Shown here: piece after piece, positions 1 through 7,889 of the stretch
Layout: every line of letters starts with the position of its first letter
Position numbering within the stretch: position 1 is the first letter of the stretch
The notes under the pieces: model-generated
Database searches by the model: none
The model's input: only the letters and a program-made list of their open reading frames with translations
Told to the model about the DNA's origin: nothing
Program-made: the position numbers and the translations under genes
Origin: Candidatus Siliceabacter maunaloa
GTDB taxonomy: Bacteria > Actinomycetota > Thermoleophilia > Solirubrobacterales > Solirubrobacteraceae
Direction of reading: 5' to 3'
Assembly (NCBI GenBank): GCA_024330185.1
Contig: JANDLV010000007.1
Coordinates: 1-64,000, forward strand
Length of the DNA: 64,000 nt

Positions 1-49
1 GAGTTCTACATAACCCAGCGTATCCCTCTAGCTAATTGTTTGACACTTC

Positions 50-217
50 CTAAGGGTCCGTCCAAGAACAACTGCGGGGTTGGGACACCGTCTCGTGGCG
101 CCCGGAGCCACCCGATTCCTTGTCGATACAACCAGTATCGACGGCGGAATCGTGCGACCCCGGGCATCCACGATCCGGCACCCCAACCCGAGCACTTGTT
201 CTTGCACGGACCCTAAG
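50..217. mobile_element. Palindromic MITE-like element, 168 bp
   Basis: The two halves form one long imperfect inverted repeat. The left end begins CTAAGGGTCCGTCCAAGAAC and the right end, read on the other strand, begins CTTAGGGTCCGTGCAAGAAC. The interior halves also match (for example CGATTCC...GTCGATAC in both arms). A TAA triplet flanks the repeat on both sides (51-53 and 214-216) and could be a target duplication. There is no transposase, so it would be a non-autonomous element moved in trans. It lies in the 3' end of the methyltransferase gene and supplies that gene's last codons and stop. The parent insertion-sequence family is not identified. Confidence 0.75.
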
Positions 218-991
218 AGCCGCACGTCGAGGCGGGCGCGGCCCATCAGGGCGCCGGGCTACGACCTGCATGCGGTCGCGGAAGTCGGGCGCCCAGATGC
301 GGTCGGCCACGCCGGCGGCGCGGGCGGCGCGCACGAGGGCGCGGGCGACGGGCGGCGAATAGCCGCCGGTGCGCTCGAGGTAGTAGCCCACCGTGAAGGC
401 CTTGGGGGCCGTGGTCACCTCGAGGACCTCCCAGCCGTGGCGGCGCAGCAGCGTGATCAGCGAGCGGCGGGTGAAGTACTGGACGTGGGTGGGCAGCACC
501 GACCACCAGCGCGCCCCCATGGCGCGCGCCACGCGCGAGCCGGCGTCGGGCAGCGCGAGCCAGGCCAGGCGCGGCCCACCCGTCCGCAGGAGCGTGGCCA
601 GGCGGTCCAGGGCCTCGCCGGGCCTGGGGAGGTGCTCGATCACATCGCCCAGGATCGCGACGTCGAAGGCGCTGGCGGGCAGGTCGACGTGCAGCAGCTC
701 CTCCCGGCGCACGTCGAGACCCAGGCGCTCGCGCGCATAGGTCGAGGCGAACGCGCTGGGCTCCACGCCGATGCCCTCCCACCCACGCTCGCGCGCCTCG
801 GCGAGCAGGAAGCCGACCCAGCACCCCAGGTCGAGGAGGCGCGGAGGGCCGGGCGCCCCCGCTCCCGGCAGCCACCGCTCGATGCGTGTCAGCGCGTGGC
901 GCGCGGTCTCGCGCTGCCCCGCCTCCTCCTCGACGTAGTCCTCGCTCGCCGCCTCGCCATAGCCCTGGCCCAGCGCGGCGTCGGAGGGCAT
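50..991 (-). CDS. Class I SAM-dependent methyltransferase with MITE-extended C-terminus
   Basis: A Methyltransf_23-type protein of 313 residues, probably acting on a glycan or lipid precursor. Motif I is LLDLGCWVG at residues 52-60, the acidic loop ends in GVEPS near 75-79, and GDVIEHLPRPGEAL near 115-127 is the post-motif II region typical of sugar O- or N-methyltransferases. The fold appears to end around residue 246 (MQVVARRP). Residues 259-313 are encoded by the palindromic element at 50-217 and look like translated non-coding sequence, rich in Arg, Ser and Gly. The natural stop has therefore probably been lost to the insertion. The ATG at 991 overlaps the degraded membrane-GT reading frame upstream. 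The substrate cannot be told. Confidence 0.8.
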   Translation of the reverse strand: MPSDAALGQGYGEAASEDYVEEEAGQRETARHALTRIERWLPGAGAPGPPRLLDLGCWVGFLLAEARERGWEGIGVEPSAFASTYARERLGLDVRREELLHVDLPASAFDVAILGDVIEHLPRPGEALDRLATLLRTGGPRLAWLALPDAGSRVARAMGARWWSVLPTHVQYFTRRSLITLLRRHGWEVLEVTTAPKAFTVGYYLERTGGYSPPVARALVRAARAAGVADRIWAPDFRDRMQVVARRPDGPRPPRRAALRVRARTSARVGVPDRGCPGSHDSAVDTGCIDKESGGSGRHETVSQPRSCSWTDP

Positions 992-1345
992 CCGCTCGGG
1001 CGATCAGCGGGGTGGAGCACGCCAGCGCCACGATCAGCGGCTCCAGCGGCGCACGGTAGCGGGTCCCCGATGCGCTCGTGTACACCACCGAGGCGGCCAG
1101 CGCGACGGCCAGCACCCCCGGGACCAGCGCGCGCCGCGCACGGTGACGCCACAGCGCCCACAGGGCCAGCGCGAGCAGCGGCAGGTACATGGCCAGGCCG
1201 ACCGCGGTCACCGCCTCGGAGCGGCCCTCGAAGGGCACCTCGTCCAGCGCGCGCGCCGGGTTGCGCACGTCCCACAGCCGCGACAGGCCGTTCCAGAAGA
1301 AGGCCTGGGGCACCGAGAGCGGGTTGTCGGCGATGCAGCGCTGTG
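986..1345 (-). pseudogene. 3' remnant of a membrane glycosyltransferase (ArnT/PMT-like)
   Basis: In one minus-strand frame there is about 120 residues of credible membrane-protein sequence. It starts near NPLSVPQAFFWNGLSRLWD and runs through two hydrophobic segments (LAMYLPLLALALWALW and VLAVALAASVVYTSA) to a GTRYRAPLEP motif. That motif is common at the C-terminal end of dolichyl-phosphate-mannose-type mannosyltransferases, which use polyprenyl-phosphate sugars outside the membrane. No start, signal or catalytic N-terminal region precedes it. The sequence upstream is instead the divergent GT2 gene, and no in-frame stop separates it from the methyltransferase. It is read as a truncated relic; the borders are approximate. 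Confidence 0.65.
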
Positions 1346-1368
1346 GAGGAGGTGCGAGCGAGCGCGGG

Positions 1369-1374
1369 TAGCAT
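1369..1374 (+). promoter_or_regulatory. Leaderless-type -10 element TAGCAT
   Basis: TAGCAT ends 6 nt before the ATG at 1381, the spacing at which transcription would start on or near the start codon. No ribosome binding site is visible. The same arrangement recurs before many genes in this window. Confidence 0.5.
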
Positions 1375-1380
1375 GCCCGG

Positions 1381-2169
1381 ATGCCCGAGCGTGCGTTGCA
1401 CCTGCTCACGGTGGTCGCTCCGATGCTCGACGAGGAGGACACCGCGCGCCCGTCCCACGCCCGCGTGGCGGGGGCCCTGGACGGGTTGCCCCGGGAGCTG
1501 GTCGTCGTGGACGACGGCTCCACGGACGCCACGCCGCAGGTCCTCGACGAGCTGGCCGCCGATGATTCCCGTGTGCGCGTGATCCATCTCTCCCGCCGCT
1601 TCGGCCACCAGACCGCGCTCACCGCGGGCCTCGACCATGCCGGGGGAGACGTGGTGGTGATGCTCGACGGCGACCTGCAGGACCCGCCCGAGGTCATCCT
1701 CACCATGCTCGACCGCTGGAGTGAGGGCGCCGACGTCGTGTACGCCGCGCGCACCCACCGCGACGGCGAGACCCCGTTCAAGCTGGCCACCGCGCGCGGC
1801 TTCTACCGGCTGCTCGGGCGCCTGTCCGATTGGCCCCTGGGCAGCGAGGCGGGCGACTTCCGCCTGCTGGACCGCCGCGCGCTGGACGCGCTGCTGGGCA
1901 TGCGCGAGCGCAACCGCTACCTGCGCGGGATGACCGTGTGGGTCGGCTTCACGCAGACCGCCGTGCCCTACCGCCGCGAGGCTCGCCGGGCGGGGGCCAC
2001 GAAGTTCCCGCTGCTGGGCGGCATCCAGCTCATGGCCATCGGCCTCATCGGGGAGTACGTCGGGCGTATCTACGACGAGGTCAAGGGCCGCCCCCTCTAC
2101 GTGGTGCGCGCACGGGTCAACGTCGCAGCGCCCTCAACCGATGAGCTGGACCGCGTCGCCCTCCGTTAG
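1381..2169 (+). CDS. GT2 polyprenyl-phosphate glycosyltransferase (GtrB/DPM1-like), internally deleted
   Basis: This family moves a hexose from a nucleotide sugar to polyprenyl phosphate at the inner membrane face. Visible are VVVDDGSTD (residues 41-49), the DGDLQDPPE metal-binding region (96-104) and GDFRLLDRRA (158-167). The C-terminal GEYVGRIYDEVKGRPLYVV (223-241) is typical of GtrB-like proteins. The protein has 262 residues where about 310-330 is usual. Sequence jumps from ARRAGATKFPLL directly to GGIQLMAIGLIGEY, skipping the roughly 60 residues that normally hold the first membrane hairpin. The N-terminal motif, usually YNEEEN, is altered to LDEEDTARPS. Activity and membrane insertion are therefore doubtful. 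It overlaps the next gene by 29 nt. Confidence 0.85.
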   Translation: MPERALHLLTVVAPMLDEEDTARPSHARVAGALDGLPRELVVVDDGSTDATPQVLDELAADDSRVRVIHLSRRFGHQTALTAGLDHAGGDVVVMLDGDLQDPPEVILTMLDRWSEGADVVYAARTHRDGETPFKLATARGFYRLLGRLSDWPLGSEAGDFRLLDRRALDALLGMRERNRYLRGMTVWVGFTQTAVPYRREARRAGATKFPLLGGIQLMAIGLIGEYVGRIYDEVKGRPLYVVRARVNVAAPSTDELDRVALR

Positions 2170-3148
2170 CGGGGCCGAGGGCGAGCCCGTGCCCGCCGCA
2201 CGCGGCGGGCGCGCGGTTGCGGTCGCCGGCGTGGTCATCTCCGTGCTGGCCATCGCCGGCGTGGTGTGGTGGGCGCTGGGTCAGGAGGCGCCCGACCTGC
2301 CCTCCACGACGCGGGAGATCGTCGCGCTGGTCGGCGCCGTCGCGCTGTACTTCGTGGCCTGCGCCGTGCGCGCCGAACGCTGGCTGATCCTCATGCGCCG
2401 CAACGGCGGTCACCCCCTGCGCCGGGACATGTACGGGCTCACGGCAGTGGGTTACATGGGCAACAACGTGCTGCCCGCGCGGGCGGGCGACGCGCTGCGC
2501 GTCGTGTTCCTCCACCCGCGGGTGGACACCGACCGGCGCACGATCATCGGGACCCTCCTGGCCGAGCGTCTGCTCGACGTCGTGGTGCTGGGCACGCTGT
2601 TCGTGGTGCTGGCCTTCGGCGCCCTGCAGGGCATCGAGGTGCCCGAGGGCGGCCGGATCGCGCTGGGGCTGGCGCTGGTGGGCGGGGTCGTCGCCGTGGC
2701 CGCCGCGGGCTGGTGGCTGTTGCAGCACAGCGGGCGCGCTGAGGCGCTGCGGAGCTTCGTGGGCCCCATGCTGACCGCGCTGGCCCGCCTGCGCGGACGC
2801 CACCTGGCCGAGGTGCTCGCGCTCAGCCTGGTCATCTGGGGTATCGAGGTCGTGGGGTGGTGGACGGTGGGGATCGCCTCGGGGCTGGACGTCAACCTGC
2901 TCGAGGCCGGGTTCATCCTCGCCGTGGCGTCGATGATCGTCCTCATCCCGTCGGGCCCCGGCTACGCCGGCACCCTGGACGTGGCCATCGTGCTGGCCAC
3001 GCAGGCCCTGGGGCGCAGCGCGTCGGCGGGCCTGTCCTACCTGCTGCTGCTGCGCTTCGTGATCATGGTGCCCATCACCGCGGCGGGGTTCCTCGTGCTG
3101 CTGGTGCGCTACGGCGGGCGACGGGGGCTGGCCGAGGCCCGTTCGTGA
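2141..3148 (+). CDS. LPG-synthase-like flippase-domain membrane protein (UPF0104)
   Basis: A membrane protein of 335 residues with about eight hydrophobic segments. Diagnostic stretches are FVACAVRAERWLILMRR, GYMGNNVLPARAGDALRVVFL and LIPSGPGYAGTLDVA. These match the lysylphosphatidylglycerol-synthase transmembrane (flippase) domain family without the C-terminal synthetase domain. Stand-alone members often sit beside GtrB-like GTs and are suspected of handling lipid-linked sugars. It starts inside the 3' end of the GT2 gene, so the two are probably cotranscribed and coupled. The residues NNVLPARAGDALR are the family signature. The exact substrate is unknown. Confidence 0.85.
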   Translation: MSWTASPSVSGAEGEPVPAARGGRAVAVAGVVISVLAIAGVVWWALGQEAPDLPSTTREIVALVGAVALYFVACAVRAERWLILMRRNGGHPLRRDMYGLTAVGYMGNNVLPARAGDALRVVFLHPRVDTDRRTIIGTLLAERLLDVVVLGTLFVVLAFGALQGIEVPEGGRIALGLALVGGVVAVAAAGWWLLQHSGRAEALRSFVGPMLTALARLRGRHLAEVLALSLVIWGIEVVGWWTVGIASGLDVNLLEAGFILAVASMIVLIPSGPGYAGTLDVAIVLATQALGRSASAGLSYLLLLRFVIMVPITAAGFLVLLVRYGGRRGLAEARS

Positions 3149-3161
3149 GGGTCGCCGCGGC

Positions 3162-4136
3162 TCAGCCGGCGGTGGCGGGGGCCCGGCGGGCGGTGCTGCG
3201 GATGGGCTGGCCGGAGGTGGCAAGGGCCTCCTGGTAGACGCGCCAGGTGGCCAGCGCGGCGTCCTCCCATGTCCAGGCCGGTGGGGGCGGGGCGGGGCGG
3301 GTCGCGCGCTGGGCCGTGGCCACCAGTTGCGGCACGTCCGCTGCGTCGACGAACGTGGCGCGGTCGCCGAGCACCTCGCGCAGGACCGGGACGTCACTGG
3401 CCACCACCGGGGTCCCGCAGGCCAGCGCCTCCACCGGTGGCAGGCCGAAGCCCTCGTCGTCGGAGGGGAAGACCAGGGCGCGCGCGCCGGTGTAGAGCGC
3501 CGCGAGGTCCTCGTCGTCGATCTCGCCGGTGAGGATGACGCCCGGCAGCTCCCGCGCCCACGCGGCGGTGCGCCCGACGAGCACGAGGGGCAGCTCGCGC
3601 GGCGCGGCGGCCAGGGCGGCGACGCGCTTGCGCGGGTCGGGGTGGCGCAGCGCGCCGACCCACAGCAGGTATTCCTCGGGCAGGCCGTGACGCTCGAGCA
3701 CGGCGGCCACCGCCGCGGGGCTGCGGGGGGCGAAGCCGGGCGCGGGCGCCTCGGGCACCACGGCCACGCGCTCGGCCCCCAGGCCCAGGAGATCGACGGC
3801 GTCGGCGGCGACGGCCTGGGTGGGCACCACGACGCGCTGCGCGCGCGAGACGGCCAGGTAACGCAGGCGGAAGCGCATGCCGGTGCGCAGGTACTCCGAC
3901 CGGCGCTTGAGCGGGATGACGTCGTGCACCGTCACGACCTGCGGACAGGGCGCGCGCACCAGCGCGCCGTCGATCCAGGGGGCGTGGAAGAGGTCGGCCG
4001 TGCGCCCGGGACGGTGGCCGGCGCTGACGTCGTCGTCGCCCCCCGCGGCCTCGCGCAGCGCCGGCAGCAGGCAGCGCACGTAGCGCCCGATCCCGCGGAT
4101 GTCGGTGCCAGGCCGCGCGTCGAAGACGACCTTCAC
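3162..4136 (-). CDS. GT4-type glycosyltransferase
   Basis: GT-B fold retaining glycosyltransferase (Glycos_transf_1). The N-terminal strand VKVVFDARPGTDIRGIGRYV opens the acceptor domain. LLWVGALRHPDPRKRV starts the donor domain, and SDDEGFGLPPVEALACGTPVVASDVP carries the EX7E donor-binding motif. The GTG at 4136 was chosen because family homology starts there (324 residues). An ATG at 4220 overlaps the upstream stop (ATGA) and would add 28 residues that look unlike the family; it is the alternative. It is the last of three leftward genes (from 6180) and converges on the 2141-3148 gene. Sugar and acceptor are unknown. Confidence 0.85.
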   Translation of the reverse strand: MKVVFDARPGTDIRGIGRYVRCLLPALREAAGGDDDVSAGHRPGRTADLFHAPWIDGALVRAPCPQVVTVHDVIPLKRRSEYLRTGMRFRLRYLAVSRAQRVVVPTQAVAADAVDLLGLGAERVAVVPEAPAPGFAPRSPAAVAAVLERHGLPEEYLLWVGALRHPDPRKRVAALAAAPRELPLVLVGRTAAWARELPGVILTGEIDDEDLAALYTGARALVFPSDDEGFGLPPVEALACGTPVVASDVPVLREVLGDRATFVDAADVPQLVATAQRATRPAPPPPAWTWEDAALATWRVYQEALATSGQPIRSTARRAPATAG

Positions 4137-4216
4137 GACCTGATCGCTCTCGGGTGGGGCACGCGCGCCAAGATACCTGACGCCGTCGGTGTGGGTGATA
4201 GAAAAATCCCCCGCGC

Positions 4217-5281
4217 TCATTGCGGCGGATCGTTCGATCGTCGCGCCGCGAGGCGCGCCAGCAGCGGCTCCACGCGGTCCGCGTAGGCGTCGGCGCCGAA
4301 GCGTCGGGCCCATGCGCGGGCGGTGGCGCCCATCTCGTCGCGGCGCGACAGGACCTCGAGGACGGCGGCGGCGAGTAGGTCGGGCCGGCCGGGCTCGACG
4401 AGCAGGCCCGTACGGCCGTCGTCGACGGTGTCGGCCAGTCCGCCCACTCGCGTGGCCACCACGGGCGTGCCTGCGGCCATGGCCTCGGCCAGGACCGTGC
4501 CGAAGGGCTCCTCGCGAGAGGGGGCGACCAGGACGTCGAGATGGCCCAGCAGGGCGGGTGCGTCGGCGGCCCAGCCGTACTGCTCCACGCCCTCCCCGCG
4601 GCGCACCGCCATGAGGTAGGTGGGGTCGTTCCCATAGGGGTCGTCGCCGACGATCACGACCCGCGCGCCGGGCGCGCCGGCGCGGATGGCGGGCGCGGCG
4701 AGCACGAGGTCCAGGGGGCCCTTGCGCGGCTCGATGCGACCGACGAAGCCGACCACCGGCCCGTCGCCGGGCGGCCACGGGGGGGCGGGGGCGGGCTCGA
4801 CGTCGAGCTCGACGGGGCAGCCGACCACGTGCGCCCCCAGGCCGGGCAGCCGCTCGGCGACCGCTCGGGAGGGGACCAGCACGGTCGAGGCCAGGCGCCA
4901 GTGGGCCGGGACGCGGTCGACCATGTCGTGGGCGTGCAGCACGGTGCGCCGGCCGGCCAGCGCGTGCAGCAGGCGACCGGCCGCGGTGCCGTTGAGGTAG
5001 ACGACGTCGACGTGCCGCGCGAGCGCTCGAGCGCGGGGCCAGGCGGCCACCGCCGCCGCTCCCGCGCCTCGGGCCAGACCGCCCACGGCCAGCCTGTGCA
5101 CGGGCAGGCCCGCGTCGTCCAGCGGGCCCGCCTCGGGCGTCGCCAGCTCCACCACCCAGCCCCGGTCGACAAGCCTGCGCGCCAGGCGCATGAACGTGAT
5201 CTCGGCGCCCCCCGGAGGGCCGACCGTCTGCACGCCGAGGAGGCGGGGCGGGGCCCCCGCGCGCGGGGGGCGGCCCCTCAC
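4217..5281 (-). CDS. GT4-type glycosyltransferase
   Basis: GT-B glycosyltransferase of 354 residues. The N-terminal domain begins LLGVQTVGPPGGAEITFMRLA, with the glycine-rich loop common in GT4 enzymes. The donor domain has VVGFVGRIEPRKGPLDLVLAA and PSREEPFGTVLAEAMAAGTPVVATRVGG with the EX7E motif. The start GTG at 5281 overlaps the stop of the upstream gene (GTGA), so translation is probably coupled. It likely adds one sugar to a lipid-linked oligosaccharide at the cytoplasmic membrane face. Confidence 0.88.
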   Translation of the reverse strand: MRGRPPRAGAPPRLLGVQTVGPPGGAEITFMRLARRLVDRGWVVELATPEAGPLDDAGLPVHRLAVGGLARGAGAAAVAAWPRARALARHVDVVYLNGTAAGRLLHALAGRRTVLHAHDMVDRVPAHWRLASTVLVPSRAVAERLPGLGAHVVGCPVELDVEPAPAPPWPPGDGPVVGFVGRIEPRKGPLDLVLAAPAIRAGAPGARVVIVGDDPYGNDPTYLMAVRRGEGVEQYGWAADAPALLGHLDVLVAPSREEPFGTVLAEAMAAGTPVVATRVGGLADTVDDGRTGLLVEPGRPDLLAAAVLEVLSRRDEMGATARAWARRFGADAYADRVEPLLARLAARRSNDPPQ

Positions 5282-6180
5282 CGCGCCTCCCGACGCGCCG
5301 CGAAGAACGCCCGCAGCGCGTCCTCGTCGTGCTCGGGGTCGTTCTTGAGGCTGTGGACGAAGGCGAAGCCGCGGTCGACGAGGCGCTGGGGCGTGTCGGC
5401 CAGGCCGACGTGGCGCAGGCCGAACGGCTCGCCGTCGGCCACCATGCCGCGCAGCTCGAAGCCCAGGGCGGCCGCGTGCAGGCCGAGCATCACATCGTCG
5501 CCGATGCGGGCGTCGATCCAGCGCAGCGGGTCGTCGAACATCCCCGCGCCGGCCATGGCCGCCACCATGCGCGGCGTCACGACGCACGCTGCCGCCATGC
5601 AGTGCGTTCCGGGCGTGTAGCCCCGGCCGCGCAGGCCGGCGCGCACCTCCCGGCGCACCGCGGCGTTGCGCCCGTCGAGCGCTCGCTGCACGTGGGGCGC
5701 CGCGCGCCACAGCCACACCGGCCTGGCGTGGCGGCGCACCATGGCCGCCCACGCGCCCACGTCGCGTCGCTGCCCGTCGGGCGTGCGCCGGCAGGCCCCC
5801 AGCACGCCGGCCTTCGGGTCGCCCGCCACCGCGGCGCGCACGGACCGCGCGAACGCTCCGATGACCAGGGCGTCGGTGTCCAGGCGCAACACGGGCTCGC
5901 CGGGTGCGCGGGAGCGTGCCCAGCGCAGCCCCAGCAGCGTCGCCGCGCACACCCCGCCGAAGGTGCCCACGCCCCGTCCGTTGCGCGGATTGGGCAGCAC
6001 CTCCACCGCCAGCCCGGGCTGGGACCCCGGCCACACTCGCCGCTGCTGCGGCGCATCGTCGACCAGCAGCACCGGCCCGGCGTCGGGCTCGTGGTGGTGC
6101 AGCGAGGCCAGCAGGTCGGCCACGCGGGCCTCCTCGCGGGAGCCCGGCCCCACGGGCACGACGACGGGCAGGGCAGACAT
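5278..6180 (-). CDS. GT-A glycosyltransferase-like protein
   Basis: A protein of 300 residues with a GT2/GT-A-like layout. It has a VVVPVGPGSREEARVADLLASL opening, LLVDDAP near 45 as the nucleotide-binding region, and LRLDTDALVIG near 105-115 as a probable DXD metal site. WIDARIGDDVMLGLHAAALGFE near 235-255 resembles the late DE/DD motif region. It differs from canonical GT2 sequences by lacking a DDGSTD triplet. It heads a leftward three-gene unit and diverges from the methyltransferase at 6217 across a 36-bp gap. The sugar is unknown. Confidence 0.7.
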   Translation of the reverse strand: MSALPVVVPVGPGSREEARVADLLASLHHHEPDAGPVLLVDDAPQQRRVWPGSQPGLAVEVLPNPRNGRGVGTFGGVCAATLLGLRWARSRAPGEPVLRLDTDALVIGAFARSVRAAVAGDPKAGVLGACRRTPDGQRRDVGAWAAMVRRHARPVWLWRAAPHVQRALDGRNAAVRREVRAGLRGRGYTPGTHCMAAACVVTPRMVAAMAGAGMFDDPLRWIDARIGDDVMLGLHAAALGFELRGMVADGEPFGLRHVGLADTPQRLVDRGFAFVHSLKNDPEHDEDALRAFFAARREAR

Positions 6181-6216
6181 GGCCGTGGATCCTCGCACCC
6201 GTGCCATCCTGCCCCC

Positions 6217-6828
6217 GTGACCGCCGCCACCACGGACCCCTACCGCGAGGCGGTGTGGGAGGGCGTCCCGCCCGGTGCGCCGCCCGAGCGCTTCGAGCGC
6301 CGCCGGCGCTTCCTGCTCGATCACGTCGCTTCCGGCGCCCGCGTGCTCGACGTCGGCTGCGCCGAGGGCGACTTCGCCGCCGCGCTGCACGAGGCCGGCG
6401 CGCACCCCGTCGGCGTCGACGTCGCCCGGGAGCCCCTGCGCCGCGCAGCCCAGCGCCACCCCGGCCTCGCGCTGCGCCTGTGGCCCGCCCTCCAGCCGCT
6501 GCCCGCCGCGGACGACGAGTTCGACGCGGCGTGGGCCGGCGAGGTCATCGAGCACGTCGTCGACACGCCCGGCTGGCTGGCCGAGGTGCGTCGCGCCCTG
6601 CGTCGTGGTGGGCTCCTCCTGCTCACCACGCCCGCCCACCCGCGCGCCCTGCGCCTGCGCCTGGCCCTCAGCGACCGCGCCTTCGAGGAGCACTTCAGCG
6701 TGCGCGCCGACCACCTGCGCTTCTTCACCGCCCGCGCGCTGCGCGCGCTGCTGGCCGACCTGGGCTTCGACGACGTCCACGTGGCCCGCGACGGCCCGAC
6801 CCTGCTGGCCCGTGCGCGTCGCGGTTGA
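6217..6828 (+). CDS. Class I SAM-dependent methyltransferase
   Basis: A small Methyltransf_11/23 protein (203 residues) starting at GTG 6217. Motif I is VLDVGCAEGDF at about residues 43-53, VGVDVAREPL holds the acidic ribose-binding residue, and WAGEVIEHVVDTPGWLAEVRR is the motif II/III region. HLRFFTARALRALLADLGF is the common C-terminal signature of sugar or phenol methyltransferases in glycan loci. The stop lies inside the next gene (17-nt overlap), indicating coupling with the GT at 6812. Confidence 0.85.
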   Translation: MTAATTDPYREAVWEGVPPGAPPERFERRRRFLLDHVASGARVLDVGCAEGDFAAALHEAGAHPVGVDVAREPLRRAAQRHPGLALRLWPALQPLPAADDEFDAAWAGEVIEHVVDTPGWLAEVRRALRRGGLLLLTTPAHPRALRLRLALSDRAFEEHFSVRADHLRFFTARALRALLADLGFDDVHVARDGPTLLARARRG

Positions 6829-7885
6829 CGCCACCCACGCGCGCCGGGGGCCGGGTGGGCCGTTCTCGGGCACCGGCGTGTACCTGCAGCGGCTGATCCC
6901 CGCGCTGCGCCGGCTCGGCGTCGAGGTGGTCGAGCTGGCCCAGACGGGGCGGCGCCCGCCCGGCGGCGGCGGGCTGCGCAGCGTGCGCAACCTCCTGGCC
7001 GACGCTGCATGGACCCAGCAGGAGCTCCCGCGCCTGGCGGCGCACGCGGGCGCCGACGTGCTCCACCACCCGCTGCCCGCCCGTTCCCGCTTCCGCGGGC
7101 TGGCCCAGGTGGTCACCGTGCACGACCTGGCCTTCGCGGCGCTGCCCTGGGCCTTCGACCCGGCCTTCCGCCGCTGGGCGGCCCGGGCCCACCGCTCCGC
7201 GGCACGCGGCGCCGACGCGGTGGTCACCCCCTCGCAGGCCACCTGCGATGACGTCGTGGCGCGCTGGGCCATCTCCGCGGCGCAGGTGGTGGTCGCCCGC
7301 CACGGCCCCGGCCAGGAGCCCGATGCCACCCGGGGACCGTTGTCGCCCGCCCACTTCCTCTACGTGGGCGACACCGAGCCGCGCAAGAACCTCGGGCTGC
7401 TGCTGGAGGGCTACGCCCGCTACCGCGCCGCGACCCGGGCCGACGGCGGCACGCCTGCGCTGCCCCTCGTGCTGGCCGGGTCGGCGACCGCCGCCGGCGC
7501 GGGCATCACGGTGGAGCACCGCCCCGACGCGCAGCGCCTCGCGCGCCTGTACGCGGGCGCCGCCGCCCTCGTGCACCCCGCGCTGCACGAGGGCTTCGGC
7601 CTCACCCCGCTGGAGGCCATGAGCGCCGGCACCCCGGTCGTGGCGGTGCACAGCGCCGCGGTGGCCGAGGTCTGCGACGACGCCGCGCTCTACGTCGGCC
7701 CCCACGCCGCCGACGACCTCGCGGGCCACCTCCAGACGCTGGCCGCCGACGCGAGCGTGCGCGCCGACCTGCGCCTGCGCGGGCGCCGCCGCGCCGCCGA
7801 GTTCTCCTGGGCCCGCTGCGCCAGGGCCCACCAGCGGGCCTATACCCTCGCGCTGAGGCGACGGACGGAGCGCAGAGTCGGATGA
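6812..7885 (+). CDS. GT4-type glycosyltransferase
   Basis: Retaining GT-B enzyme of 357 residues. It opens VRVAVDATHARRGPGGPFSGTGVYLQRL, the start type of the mannosyl/rhamnosyl GT4 group. The donor domain begins at HFLYVGDTEPRKNLGLLLEG, and HEGFGLTPLEAMSAGTPVVAV carries EX7E. The GTG at 6812 lies within the preceding methyltransferase gene. The next GT follows only 4 nt downstream, so 6217-9041 is probably one transcript. Confidence 0.87.
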   Translation: MRVAVDATHARRGPGGPFSGTGVYLQRLIPALRRLGVEVVELAQTGRRPPGGGGLRSVRNLLADAAWTQQELPRLAAHAGADVLHHPLPARSRFRGLAQVVTVHDLAFAALPWAFDPAFRRWAARAHRSAARGADAVVTPSQATCDDVVARWAISAAQVVVARHGPGQEPDATRGPLSPAHFLYVGDTEPRKNLGLLLEGYARYRAATRADGGTPALPLVLAGSATAAGAGITVEHRPDAQRLARLYAGAAALVHPALHEGFGLTPLEAMSAGTPVVAVHSAAVAEVCDDAALYVGPHAADDLAGHLQTLAADASVRADLRLRGRRRAAEFSWARCARAHQRAYTLALRRRTERRVG

Positions 7886-7889
7886 AGGC

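Noticed and set aside
28-246. Small minus-strand ORF (72 residues) inside the left palindromic element.
   Set aside because: It is a by-product of the inverted repeat and has no protein-like features.
3162-4778. Extension of the 3162 GT to a 538-residue protein.
   Set aside because: The added N-terminal part is Arg/Gly-rich frame-shifted translation of the upstream GT gene.
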